Part shown: positions 54,077-62,335 of the stretch, piece by piece | Layout: each line of letters starts with the position of its first letter | How positions within the stretch are numbered: position 1 is the first letter of the stretch | Assembly (NCBI RefSeq): GCF_001570405.1 | Contig: NZ_BBYM01000030.1 | Location: forward strand, 1-64,000 | DNA length: 64,000 nt | Source: Microtetraspora niveoalba | GTDB taxonomy: Bacteria > Actinomycetota > Actinomycetes > Streptosporangiales > Streptosporangiaceae | Direction: 5' to 3' | Made by a program: the position numbers and the translations under genes | Notes under the pieces: model-generated | What the model was told of the DNA's origin: nothing | The model's database searches: none | What the model saw: the letters and a program-made list of their open reading frames with translations, nothing else

Positions 54077-54553
54077 TCACCGACGGTGGTCGCCGCCCCG
54101 GATCTGGTCAACGGCGTGCGCCAGGATCGGGGCGAGGATCGCCATCCCGTCCCGTACGCCTCCGGAGGAGCCGGGCAGGTTGACGACCAGTGTGGACCCC
54201 GCCTGTCCGGCGAGCCCGCGCGACAGGATCGACGCGGGCACCTTCTCGCGGTTGGCCTGCCGTACGGCCTCGGCGATGCCGGGGATCTCGCGGTCGAGGA
54301 CGCGGCGCGTCATCTCGGGCGTGAGGTCGAGGGGGGTGAGGCCGGTGCCGCCGGTCGTCACGATGACGTCGTAGCCGTCGCCGACGCCCTTGCGCAGGGC
54401 CGCCTCGACCGGCTCGCCGTCGGGGACGACGGCGGGGCCGTCCACGGCGTCGCAGCCCGCCTCGGCGAGCAGCCTCGCCAGGAGCGGCCCCGAGGTGTCC
54501 TCGTAGACCCCGGCGGACGCCCGGTTCGAGACGGTGATCACGAGCGCTCTCAC
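54077..54553 (-). CDS. moaB: MoaB/MogA molybdopterin adenylyltransferase
   Basis: MoaB-like proteins adenylylate molybdopterin before metal insertion. The 158-residue protein has the MoCF-binding fold with LVITVSNRASAGVYEDTSGP and DVIVTTGGTGLTPLDLTPEM, the conserved nucleotide/pterin sites. The GTG start overlaps the moaC stop by 4 bases (GTGA), so the two are translated together. Confidence 0.93.
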   Translation of the reverse strand: MRALVITVSNRASAGVYEDTSGPLLARLLAEAGCDAVDGPAVVPDGEPVEAALRKGVGDGYDVIVTTGGTGLTPLDLTPEMTRRVLDREIPGIAEAVRQANREKVPASILSRGLAGQAGSTLVVNLPGSSGGVRDGMAILAPILAHAVDQIRGGDHRR

Positions 54554-55044
54554 GGGCGGGTCCAGACGCCGGTCTTGCCGCCGGTCTTCTCCTCGACCCG
54601 CACCCCCGTGATGACGGCGGCCGGATCGACGGCCTTGACCATGTCGACCAGGGCGAGCGCCGCGACGGTGACGGCGGTCAGGGCCTCCATCTCGACGCCG
54701 GTGCGGTCGGCCGTCTTGACCTTCGCGGTGATCTCCACGCCGGTGTCGACGACGTCGAGCACGACCTCGACGCCCTGCACGGCGATCGGGTGGCAGAGCG
54801 GGATGAGGTCGGGGGTGCGTTTCGCGCCCATGATCCCGGCGATCCTGGCCACGCCGACCGCGTCCCCCTTGGGGACGTCGCCCGCGCGGAGCGCGGCCAC
54901 GGCGGGCGCGGCGAGCAGGACGCGCCCGGTGGCGGTCGCGGTGCGCACGGTGACGTCCTTGGCCGAGACGTCCACCATGCGGGCGGCGCCCGTCTCGTCG
55001 ATATGGGTCAGATCGTGCGTCGGCTCGCGGGTGGGGTCGCTCAT
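54550..55044 (-). CDS. moaC: MoaC cyclic pyranopterin monophosphate synthase
   Basis: MoaC, with MoaA, converts GTP to cyclic pyranopterin monophosphate in Moco synthesis. The 164-residue protein has LTHIDETGAARMVDVSAKDV, GDAVGVARIAGIMGAKRTPDL-type pterin site and PLCHPIAVQGVEVVLDV. Length is usual for a MoaC hexamer subunit. Its ATG overlaps a 20-codon frame by 4 bases upstream and the moaB start by 4 bases downstream. It is part of the glp operon. Confidence 0.93.
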   Translation of the reverse strand: MSDPTREPTHDLTHIDETGAARMVDVSAKDVTVRTATATGRVLLAAPAVAALRAGDVPKGDAVGVARIAGIMGAKRTPDLIPLCHPIAVQGVEVVLDVVDTGVEITAKVKTADRTGVEMEALTAVTVAALALVDMVKAVDPAAVITGVRVEEKTGGKTGVWTRP

Positions 55045-55103
55045 CTCTCCTCCTCGCCCAGTGGTACGGCGTCGCGTACGCGGATCAGGCCGTGCTCGCT
55101 CAC
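55041..55103 (-). CDS. Candidate 20-aa ORF coupling moeA and moaC
   Basis: Between the moeA/glp stop and the moaC ATG, a GTG-started 20-codon frame fills the 55-base gap. It overlaps moeA by 3 bases (GTGA-type) and moaC by 4 bases (ATGA), and contains the GAGGAGGAG ribosome site of moaC. It could be a translated bridge that keeps ribosomes coupled along the operon, or only a spacer. The peptide has no similarity I recognise. Confidence 0.35.
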   Translation of the reverse strand: MSEHGLIRVRDAVPLGEEER

Positions 55104-56296
55104 AGCGGGATCACGTCCACTTCGGCTCCCTCGGGCAGCTCGGTCACGTCCTCCGGCACGACGACGAGGGCGTTGGCGGACGCGAGCGCCGCGAGCTGGT
55201 GCGAGCCCTGCCCGACGACCGGGGCCACGGTGTTCCCTGCGGCGTCCGGCGACAGCACCGCCCGCAGGTAGGACCGCTTGCGGGCGGGCGAGCGCAGGTA
55301 GGCCGTGGTGGTCGCCCTGACGGTCGCGGCCGGCCCCTCGGGCAGGCCGCGCATCTTGCGCAGGGCCGGCTCGACGAAGAGCACGAACGACACGAAGGAC
55401 GAGACCGGGTTGCCGGGCAGCGTGAAGATCGGCACGTCGTCGTCGCCCACCACGCCGAACCCCTGGGGCATCCCCGGCTGCATGGCGACCTTCTCGAAGA
55501 CGACCTTGCCCAGCGGCGCCAGGGCCTCCTTGACCGGCTCGTACGCCCCCATGGAGACGCCGCCGCTGGTGATCACGACGTCGGCCCGGACGAGCTGGGC
55601 CTCCAGCGAGCGGAGGAAGCGCTGCGGGTCGTCGCCGACGGCGCCGGCGCGGAAGACCTCTCCCCCCGCCTCCTGTACGGCGGCCGCGAGCATGAAGCTG
55701 TTGGACTCCCAGATCTGGCCGTGCCCGAGCGGCGTGCCCGGCTCGGCCAGCTCCGCCCCGGTGGAGATCACGACGACGCGGGGCCGGGGCCGTACGAGGA
55801 CCCGGCGCCGGCCGGCCCCGGCGAGGATGCCGAGCTGCGCGGGGCCGATCACGCTGCCTTCACGCAGCACGATCTCCCCCGCGCGCACGTCCTCGCCGGA
55901 GCGGCGGATGGCGTTGCCCGCGGGCACCGCCCGGTGGACGGTGACGCGGGCCGTGCCGCCGTCGGTCCACTCGACGGGGACGACGGCGTCGGCACCCGCG
56001 GGCACGGGCGCGCCGGTCATGATGCGCGTGACCATGCCGGGCCCCATCGCGCGCAGCTCGGTGTCCCCCGCCGCCACATCCTCGATCACCGGGAGCACGA
56101 CCGGCGCGCCGGCCACGTCCTCGGCGCGTACGGCGTAGCCGTCCATGGCCGAGTTGTCGAAAGGGGGAAGAGCCACGGGCGACGCGACGTCCTCGGCGAG
56201 CACGGTGCCGTGCGCCCGTTCGAGATCGATCTCGAGCGGGGCCAGCGGCCGGATGGTCGCGAGGATGTCGGCGAGGTGCCGATCGACGGATTTCAT
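55100..56296 (-). CDS. glp: Glp / MoeA-like molybdopterin molybdotransferase
   Basis: The 398-residue protein has the MoeA domain set: an N-terminal domain with MDGYAVRAEDVAG, PVPAGADAVVPVE, the MoCF-binding domain (GGVSMGAYEPVKEALAPLG; LPGNPVSSFVSFVLF) and a C-terminal beta domain. It could be true MoeA (Moco metal insertion) or the Glp paralogue that works with GlpR at the septum. Order galU-glp-rimJ-glpR and the linked glpR favour Glp, while the adjacent moaC and moaB suggest it may also serve Moco synthesis. It starts 4 bases after the galU stop. Confidence 0.88.
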   Translation of the reverse strand: MKSVDRHLADILATIRPLAPLEIDLERAHGTVLAEDVASPVALPPFDNSAMDGYAVRAEDVAGAPVVLPVIEDVAAGDTELRAMGPGMVTRIMTGAPVPAGADAVVPVEWTDGGTARVTVHRAVPAGNAIRRSGEDVRAGEIVLREGSVIGPAQLGILAGAGRRRVLVRPRPRVVVISTGAELAEPGTPLGHGQIWESNSFMLAAAVQEAGGEVFRAGAVGDDPQRFLRSLEAQLVRADVVITSGGVSMGAYEPVKEALAPLGKVVFEKVAMQPGMPQGFGVVGDDDVPIFTLPGNPVSSFVSFVLFVEPALRKMRGLPEGPAATVRATTTAYLRSPARKRSYLRAVLSPDAAGNTVAPVVGQGSHQLAALASANALVVVPEDVTELPEGAEVDVIPL

Positions 56297-56300
56297 GCCT

Positions 56301-57206
56301 CTAGGATCCCGCCTGGTCGAGGAACTCGCGCAGCCACGGGATGAACTCCGGCGCGAGGTCCTCGCGGTCGGCCGCGAACTGGACGACCGTGCGCAGGTAG
56401 TCGAGCTTGTTGCCGGTGTCGTAGCGGCGGCCGCGGAACAGCACGCCGTGGACCGGCCCGCCCTCGTCGGGGCCGCGGGAGGCCAGCGTGCGCAGGGCGT
56501 CGGTGAGCTGGATCTCGCCGCCGCGGCCGGGCGGGGTGTTCTCCAGCACCTCGAAGACGGCCGGGTCGATCACGTAACGGCCGATGACCGCCCAGTTGGA
56601 CGGGGCCTCGTCGGCCGGGGGCTTCTCCACCAGGTCGGTCACGCGTACGACGTCGTCCTGGTCGGTCGCCTCGATGGCGGCGCAGCCGTACAGGGAGACC
56701 TGCTCGCGCGGCACCTCCATGAGGGCGATGACGCTGCCGCCGTAGGTGGCCCGCACTTCGATCATGCGCTTGAGCAAGGGGTCGCGGGGGTCGATCAGGT
56801 CGTCACCCAGGAGGCAGGCGAACGGCTCGTCGCCGACGTGCTGCTTGGCGCACAGCACGGCGTGGCCGAGGCCCTTGGGCTCACCCTGACGGACATAGTG
56901 CATGGTGGCGAGGTCGACCGGCTCCTGGACCTGGGAGAGGCGCTCCTCGTCGCCCTTGGCCCGCAGCGCGTCCTCGAGCTCGTACGCGACGTCGAAGTGG
57001 TCCTCGATCGAGCGCTTGTTACGTCCGGTCACCATCAGAACGTCGAGCAGGCCAGCGGAGACCGCCTCTTCGACGACATACTGAATGGCCGGCTTGTCGA
57101 CAATCGGCAGCATCTCCTTGGGCGTCGCCTTCGTCGCAGGCAGGAATCGGGTGCCGAGGCCCGCCGCCGGCACAACGGCTTTGGTCACGTTCTCAAAGTC
57201 AGCCAT
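56301..57206 (-). CDS. galU: UTP-glucose-1-phosphate uridylyltransferase
   Basis: GalU makes UDP-glucose for cell-wall and capsule polymers and trehalose. The 301-residue protein has the nucleotidyltransferase site VVPAAGLGTRFLPATKATPK and catalytic LGDDLIDPRDPLLKRMIEV, with YDTGNKLDYLRTVVQFAADR at the C-terminus. The ATG at 57206 is 6 bases after a TAGTGT -10 box, so its mRNA is probably leaderless. It is divergent from 5-FCL by only 24 bases, so the two promoters overlap. Confidence 0.95.
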   Translation of the reverse strand: MADFENVTKAVVPAAGLGTRFLPATKATPKEMLPIVDKPAIQYVVEEAVSAGLLDVLMVTGRNKRSIEDHFDVAYELEDALRAKGDEERLSQVQEPVDLATMHYVRQGEPKGLGHAVLCAKQHVGDEPFACLLGDDLIDPRDPLLKRMIEVRATYGGSVIALMEVPREQVSLYGCAAIEATDQDDVVRVTDLVEKPPADEAPSNWAVIGRYVIDPAVFEVLENTPPGRGGEIQLTDALRTLASRGPDEGGPVHGVLFRGRRYDTGNKLDYLRTVVQFAADREDLAPEFIPWLREFLDQAGS

Positions 57207-57212
57207 GGTGGA

Positions 57213-57218
57213 ACACTA
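57213..57218 (-). promoter_or_regulatory. galU -10 box inside the 24-bp divergent gap
   Basis: On the minus strand TAGTGT lies 6 bases before the galU ATG, placing the start site on the start codon. The -35 region falls inside the 5-FCL coding start. Opposing promoters overlap here, so the two genes may interfere with each other. Confidence 0.45.
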
Positions 57219-57230
57219 ATGGAGCAGGCT

Positions 57231-57806
57231 ATGGACAAGATGAACCTGCGGCGACGGATTCTTAACACACGGTCAGGACTGGACGAGCGGGTCCTGCGCG
57301 AGTCGTCCGGAGCGATCAGGGAGCATCTGCTCCAGGAGCCGTGGGTCCAGATGGCTGGGCTGGTCGCCTGTTACTGGTCGATCGGGTCCGAGCCGTCGAC
57401 GCACGGCCTGGTCTTCGCCCTCTGGAAACACGGCGCGACGGTCATGCTGCCGGTGCTGCGGCCGGACCACGATCTCGACTGGGCGGTGTACGACGGTCCC
57501 GACTCCCTCGCCCCGGGGCCGTACGGGATCATGGAGCCGGTGGACACGCGCCGCGGCGTGGACGCGATCAGGACGGCCGCGCTGGTCCTCGTCCCCGCGC
57601 TCGCGGTGGATCCCGTGACGGGCGTGCGTCTCGGGCGTGGCGGCGGGTCCTACGACCGCGCACTGGCCAGAGTGGGACCCAACGTCCCGACCGTGGCGCT
57701 GCTGCACGAAGGCGAGCTGATCGAGGGGATTCCCGCCGAACCGCACGATCAGAGCGTCATGTTTGGCGCTTTACCGACCGGTATTATCCGTTTGCGCGGA
57801 GTGTGA
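57231..57806 (+). CDS. 5-formyltetrahydrofolate cyclo-ligase
   Basis: The enzyme turns 5-formyl-THF into 5,10-methenyl-THF with ATP. The 191-residue protein has the basic N-terminal MNLRRRILNTRSGLDE, SIGSEPSTHGLVFALWKHGA and the ATP-binding GVRLGRGGGSYDRALARV. I chose ATG 57231 because GGAG lies 6 bases before it; an upstream ATG at 57219 lies inside the galU promoter. In actinobacteria this gene is the usual neighbour of galU. It is divergent from galU by 24 bases. Confidence 0.93.
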   Translation: MDKMNLRRRILNTRSGLDERVLRESSGAIREHLLQEPWVQMAGLVACYWSIGSEPSTHGLVFALWKHGATVMLPVLRPDHDLDWAVYDGPDSLAPGPYGIMEPVDTRRGVDAIRTAALVLVPALAVDPVTGVRLGRGGGSYDRALARVGPNVPTVALLHEGELIEGIPAEPHDQSVMFGALPTGIIRLRGV

Positions 57807-57838
57807 CGACAGTGGCGTGAGATGCGAAAGGGGGGCAG

Positions 57839-59347
57839 GTGGGGCTGAACGTATGGCTGCTCCTGTCCGCCATCGTCGTCATCACGGCAATCGTCTCCGT
57901 CCGCATCGCCCACCGCACCGGCCTTCCCAGCCTGCTGATCTACCTCGGCCTCGGGCTGCTGCTGGGTGAGGCGGGGTTCGCGCACATCCACTTCGAGAAC
58001 GCCGGGCTCGCCCAGCAGCTCGGTCTCGTGGCGCTCGCCGTCATCCTGGCCGAAGGCGGTCTCACCACCAACTGGCAGAACGTGCGGCGCGCCGTGCCAT
58101 CGGCGCTGGTCCTGGCCACGCTCGGCGTCACCGTCAGCATCGCCGTGTTCGCGGTGGCCGTACACAGCCTGCTCGACATGAGCTGGCGGTTGTCGCTGCT
58201 GCTCGGCGCCGTGCTCGCCTCGACCGACGCGGCGGCCGTGTTCTCCGTGCTGCGGCGGCTTCCGCTGCCGCCGCGGCTCGCCGGCGTCCTTGAGGCGGAG
58301 TCCGGTTTCAACGACGCGCCGACCGTGATCGTCGTGACGATGCTCAGCCTGCCCTCCGCGCCCATGCCGTCCGGGTGGGACATCCTGGTCAACGCGGCGT
58401 ACGAGCTGGCGGTGGGGGCCGCGGTCGGGCTGGCGATCGGCCCCCTGTCGGCGTACCTGCTGCGCAGGGTGGCGCTGCCCGCCTCCGGCCTCTATCCGAT
58501 CGCCGTCATGGCCGCCGCGTTCCTCGCGTACGCGGGGGCCGTGCAGCTCCACGCGAGCGGCTTCCTCGCCGTCTATCTCGCGACCCTGATCATCGGGAAC
58601 AGCCGGCTGCCGCACCGCTCGGCCACGAGAGGGTTCGCGGAAGGCGCGGCGTGGCTGGCGCAGATCGGGCTCTTCGTCATGCTCGGCATGCTCGCCAGCC
58701 CGGCCGAGCTGCCGAGCACGATCGTCCCCGGCCTGCTGGCCGGCGTGGTCCTCGTGCTGCTCGCCCGCCCGCTGTCCGTCGTCGCCTGCTCGCTTCTCGT
58801 ACGGCTCGCGCGGATCGACCGGATCTCCTGGCGCGACCAGGTCTTCCTCTCCTGGGCCGGTCTGCGGGGGGCCGTCCCGATCGTCCTGGCCACGATCCCG
58901 TGGGCCGACGGCATGCTCGGGGCGAAGGGAGTGTTCAACGAGGTCTTCATCATCGTGATCGTGTTCACGCTGGTGCAGGGCCCCACACTGCCGTTCCTGG
59001 CCAAGATCCTCGGCATCACCGCCGAGGGGGAGGCGCGGGACATCGACGTCGAGGCCGCGCCGCTGGAGGAGCTGAAGGCCGACCTGCTCCAGGTGCGGAT
59101 ACCTCCCGGCTCGATGATGCACGGCGTGGAGATCTTCGAGCTGCGGCTTCCGGCGAACGCGGCGGTGACGATGATCGTGCGCGACGGGCGCTCCTTCGTC
59201 CCGTCGGCCACCACCCAACTGGAGTCCGGGGACCAGCTCCTCGTCGTGACCACGGCCGCGCAGCGGCAGGTCGTCGAGCAGCGCCTGCGCGCCGTGAGCC
59301 GCAAGGGCAAGCTGGCCGGCTGGTACGGCGAACGCGGCGCCACCTGA
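57839..59347 (+). CDS. CPA1-family cation/proton antiporter with TrkA-C domain
   Basis: The 502-residue membrane protein has about thirteen segments with the antiporter motifs GLVALAVILAEGGLTTNW and GAVLASTDAAAVFSVLRRL and ends with a cytosolic RCK_C (TrkA-C) domain (about 410-495; DIDVEAAPLEELKADLLQVR). Like E. coli NhaP2 it probably exchanges K+ or Na+ for H+, with gating by a nucleotide or signal bound to the C-terminal domain. GTG 57839 has an AAAGGGGGGCAG site. It follows 5-FCL by 32 bases. Confidence 0.93.
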   Translation: MGLNVWLLLSAIVVITAIVSVRIAHRTGLPSLLIYLGLGLLLGEAGFAHIHFENAGLAQQLGLVALAVILAEGGLTTNWQNVRRAVPSALVLATLGVTVSIAVFAVAVHSLLDMSWRLSLLLGAVLASTDAAAVFSVLRRLPLPPRLAGVLEAESGFNDAPTVIVVTMLSLPSAPMPSGWDILVNAAYELAVGAAVGLAIGPLSAYLLRRVALPASGLYPIAVMAAAFLAYAGAVQLHASGFLAVYLATLIIGNSRLPHRSATRGFAEGAAWLAQIGLFVMLGMLASPAELPSTIVPGLLAGVVLVLLARPLSVVACSLLVRLARIDRISWRDQVFLSWAGLRGAVPIVLATIPWADGMLGAKGVFNEVFIIVIVFTLVQGPTLPFLAKILGITAEGEARDIDVEAAPLEELKADLLQVRIPPGSMMHGVEIFELRLPANAAVTMIVRDGRSFVPSATTQLESGDQLLVVTTAAQRQVVEQRLRAVSRKGKLAGWYGERGAT

Positions 59348-59615
59348 CCGTTCGGCGCGACCGTCCCAGATGCTGGACTGGGAGCGTTCCGGGATGTGGC
59401 GCTCGGCCTCTCGCGCAGCGGCCCTCCCGACGCGGCGGACGCCGTACGAGCGGGCCGGAACGGGACGTCCGGCCAAGCGGTGCGGGCGTTCCGGCAGGTC
59501 GGAAGGCCGTCCCGGCGGCGGGCAGGCAATAAACAGGGCCTGAGTGGCGTTTATGCTTCTCGGCTGCGTACCATTAGCAGTCGCACCGGTTGAGTGCCAG
59601 TTTCAGGAGGAGCGC

Positions 59616-59933
59616 GTGCCCACCTACCAGTACGCCTGTACCGCTTGCGGTGAGCAGCTGGAGGCCGTCCAGAAGTTCTCTGACGCCCCGCTCACCGACT
59701 GTCCGCAATGCGCCGGCCAGCTGCGCAAGGTGTTCTCCGCAGTCGGCATCGTGTTCAAGGGTTCCGGTTTCTACCGCACCGACAACCGGTCCTCCAGCTC
59801 GTCGAAGTCCACGACGTCGACGACCTCGACGTCCGGCGACTCGTCGAAGCCGGAGTCCGCCTCCGCCGCGAAGACCGACTCCGCCGCCTCGGCGCCCGCC
59901 GCCGCGCCCGCGTCGAGCACCTCCGCGGCCTGA
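59616..59933 (+). CDS. FmdB-type zinc-ribbon protein
   Basis: The 105-residue protein begins MPTYQYACTACGEQLEAVQK and has a second CPQC motif, together the FmdB-like zinc ribbon (CxxC...CxxC). The second half is Ser/Thr/Ala-rich low complexity. In methylotrophs FmdB regulates formamidase, but the actinobacterial function is unknown. GTG 59616 follows AGGAGGAGCGC, which decides the start. It lies near 5-FCL and the antiporter gene, the usual actinobacterial neighbourhood. Confidence 0.88.
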   Translation: MPTYQYACTACGEQLEAVQKFSDAPLTDCPQCAGQLRKVFSAVGIVFKGSGFYRTDNRSSSSSKSTTSTTSTSGDSSKPESASAAKTDSAASAPAAAPASSTSAA

Positions 59934-60070
59934 GCCCTCATCGGCCGGTTCGCCGCGTCTCACCACGGGCGATCATCGGCCAGGCCGTACCGGCTCCAGG
60001 CGGCGGGCGAGGGCGGCGGTTATCCACAGCCCGGATCCGCTCCCTCCGCTCTTTCGCCTAGGGTCGGCCC

Positions 60071-60877
60071 ATGGTCACTCGCGCAGACATCGGCGTCATC
60101 GGCGGTTCGGGGCTCTACTCGCTGCTCGACGACGCCGAAGAGATCCAGGTCGCCACGCCGTACGGGCCGCCCAGCGACACGATCACGCTCGGTCGCATCG
60201 GCGGGCGCTCCGTGGCGTTCCTCCCTCGACACGGCCGCGGGCACGTGCACCCGCCCCACCGCATCCCTTATCGCGCCAACATGTGGGCGCTGCGCTCCCT
60301 CGGCGTCCGCCAGGTCATCGCGCCGTCCGCCGTCGGCTCCCTTCGCGCCGAGTACGGTCCGGGCACCCTGGTGGTCCCCGACCAGCTCGTGGACCGGACG
60401 ATCAGCCGCGAGCGGACGTACTACGAGTCCGGCGCCGCCGTCCACGTGTCGTTCGCCGATCCCTACTGCCCCACCGGCCGCGCGCTCGCCGTCGACGCGG
60501 CCCGCGAGAGCGGCTGGCCCACGGTCGACGGCGGCGCCCTCGTCGTGATCGAGGGCCCGCGCTTCTCCACCAGGGCCGAGTCCCAGTGGTACGCGGGAGC
60601 GGGCTGGTCGATCATCGGCATGACGGCGATGCCCGAGGCCGTGCTCGCCCGGGAGCTCGCCCTCTGCTACACCTCGATCTCGCTGGTGACCGACCACGAC
60701 GCCGGGGTGATGGCGGGCGAGGGCGTCACCCATGAGGAGGTCCTCGCCGTCTTCGCCGCCAACGTCGAGCGGATGCGGACGCTCATCGGGCAGGTCGTGA
60801 CCGCCCTGCCCGATGAGCGTGACTGCCCGTGCGGCAGCGTCCTGGACGGCGTCCCGCTTCCGATCACCCTCCCGTGA
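60071..60877 (+). CDS. 5'-methylthioadenosine/purine nucleoside phosphorylase
   Basis: The 268-residue protein belongs to the PNP/MTAP phosphorylase family (GVIGGSGLYSLLDDAEEIQV; HGRGHVHPPHRIPYRANMWA; GPRFSTRAESQWYAGAG; GMTAMPEAVLARELALCY). It splits methylthioadenosine or purine nucleosides with phosphate, salvaging purine and methionine carbon. Which nucleoside is preferred is not settled by sequence. A TAGGGT box 6 bases before the ATG suggests a leaderless mRNA. The next gene starts 4 bases after its stop. Confidence 0.9.
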   Translation: MVTRADIGVIGGSGLYSLLDDAEEIQVATPYGPPSDTITLGRIGGRSVAFLPRHGRGHVHPPHRIPYRANMWALRSLGVRQVIAPSAVGSLRAEYGPGTLVVPDQLVDRTISRERTYYESGAAVHVSFADPYCPTGRALAVDAARESGWPTVDGGALVVIEGPRFSTRAESQWYAGAGWSIIGMTAMPEAVLARELALCYTSISLVTDHDAGVMAGEGVTHEEVLAVFAANVERMRTLIGQVVTALPDERDCPCGSVLDGVPLPITLP

Positions 60878-60881
60878 TCTC

Positions 60882-61472
60882 ATGCGCGCCCTGAGCCGCC
60901 GGCTCGCCCGGCATCGCCGTCTCGTCGCCGCGGTGCTCGCCGCCGTCTGCGTGGCGTGCGCGCTGCTCTCCGTGCGGCAGCCGCCGGGCGTGGCCGTACT
61001 CGCCGCCGCCCGCGACCTTCCCGGCGGGCGGGTGTCCGCGCCCGACGTCACCGTCGTACGGCTGCCGCCGGAGGCGGTGCCCGACGGCGCGTTCAGCGAC
61101 CGGGCCTCGGTCGTCGGCGGCGTCCTGTCCGGGCCGGTGCGCCGGGGAGAGCTCCTCACCGACGTCCGGCTGCTCGGGCGCGGGTTCCTCTCGGCCCTGG
61201 GGGCCGGCCTGGTGGCCACCCCGGTGCGGATCGCGGACCCGGACGCGGCGACGCTGCTCTCACCGGGAGACGTGGTCGACGTCCTCGCCGCCTTCGGGCA
61301 GGAGACCGCCCAGGCGATCACCGTCGCCCGGGACGTCACCGTCGTGACGCGACCGGCGACGGGGGCCGTCGAGGGCGCGCTGCTGGTGCTCGCCACCACC
61401 GGCGAGCAGGCGCTCGCCCTCGCCCGGGCCCAGTCGGCCAGCCGCCTCTCGGTGACCATCCACGCGCGATAG
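60882..61472 (+). CDS. SAF-domain protein (CpaB/RcpC-like)
   Basis: The 196-residue protein has an N-terminal anchor (LVAAVLAAVCVACALLSV), a SAF domain (about 38-105; VAVLAAARDLPGGRVSAPDV; GPVRRGELLTDVRLLG) and an RcpC-like region (SPGDVVDVLAAFGQETAQAI). This is the CpaB/RcpC module of Flp/tight-adherence pilus assembly, but no cpaC, cpaE or tad genes are near. It starts 4 bases after the phosphorylase gene and is likely cotranscribed. Confidence 0.85.
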   Translation: MRALSRRLARHRRLVAAVLAAVCVACALLSVRQPPGVAVLAAARDLPGGRVSAPDVTVVRLPPEAVPDGAFSDRASVVGGVLSGPVRRGELLTDVRLLGRGFLSALGAGLVATPVRIADPDAATLLSPGDVVDVLAAFGQETAQAITVARDVTVVTRPATGAVEGALLVLATTGEQALALARAQSASRLSVTIHAR

Positions 61473-61512
61473 CTCCCTCCCGAACGTTCCTGTGGTGGTC
61501 GGGATCGGACGG

Positions 61513-62307
61513 CTATGTGGCGGCGGGCGCCGTCCGGCGCCTCGCCGTTCGGGGAGCGGGGCGCCAGGTCGAGAGCAGGGCCAGGGCCAGCAGGAGTTCC
61601 GCTATGTCGCCGCCGTAATACATGATCTCGGCCGCGCCGCGCAGTTCCGCCGCGGGCACCCGTACGCCGACCAGGAACCCGGCGTACATGAGCTGGGCCA
61701 TCGCGGCGTGGGCGGTGATCGCCACGCCCAGGACCACCAGCCTGGTCCGCACGGACGGCCGCCGGGGCGCCGGGTCCGGCCCCGCGATGGCCCAGGCGAA
61801 CAGGTAACCGGCCAGCACGAAGTGGAGGTGCACAAGGTGATGCGGCACCCGCCCGGACGCCACCAGCCCGTACAGCGGGGTGAAGTACAACGCTGCCATG
61901 CCGCCGACGTTGAGCACCAGGGCGAGCCATGGATCGGCGAGCACCCGTGCCGGGCGGCTGTGGAGCAGCCGCGCGACGCGACGACGGCCGGTCGTGGGGA
62001 GCGACCGCAGCAGAAGGGTCAGCGGAGCGCCCAGCACGAGCGCCGTCGGCGCCACCATCCCGACGAGGAGATGTTGCAGCATGTGGCCGCGGAAATCACG
62101 CTCGGCGAAGGTCGCGACAGGCGGGAGCATCGCGACGATCAGCAGCCCCGCGCCGGCGACGACACTCGCCACGCGCCGGCGGCTCCACCCCCGCGGCTCG
62201 CGTCGACGGCCCAGCGCGAGCACCAGGTACCCGGCGAGCACGAGCGCGACGACCGCCGGCGACAGGAAGCCCACACTCGTACCGCCGTGGCCCTCATGCC
62301 CGGACAT
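61513..62307 (-). CDS. Cytochrome c oxidase assembly protein (CtaG-like)
   Basis: The 264-residue membrane protein has seven hydrophobic segments and conserved His positions (RDFRGHMLQHLLVGMVAPTA; VPHHLVHLHFVLAGYLFAWA), typical of the caa3_CtaG family that helps copper insertion into cytochrome oxidase. A His-rich N-terminus (MSGHEGHGG) could bind metal. The ATG at 62307 has GGGG 5 bases upstream. It follows the DUF2243 gene by 28 bases, an operon I recall from other actinomycetes. Confidence 0.9.
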   Translation of the reverse strand: MSGHEGHGGTSVGFLSPAVVALVLAGYLVLALGRRREPRGWSRRRVASVVAGAGLLIVAMLPPVATFAERDFRGHMLQHLLVGMVAPTALVLGAPLTLLLRSLPTTGRRRVARLLHSRPARVLADPWLALVLNVGGMAALYFTPLYGLVASGRVPHHLVHLHFVLAGYLFAWAIAGPDPAPRRPSVRTRLVVLGVAITAHAAMAQLMYAGFLVGVRVPAAELRGAAEIMYYGGDIAELLLALALLSTWRPAPRTARRRTAPAAT

Positions 62308-62335
62308 GTTCACCCCGCCGTGCCCTCATGCGCGG

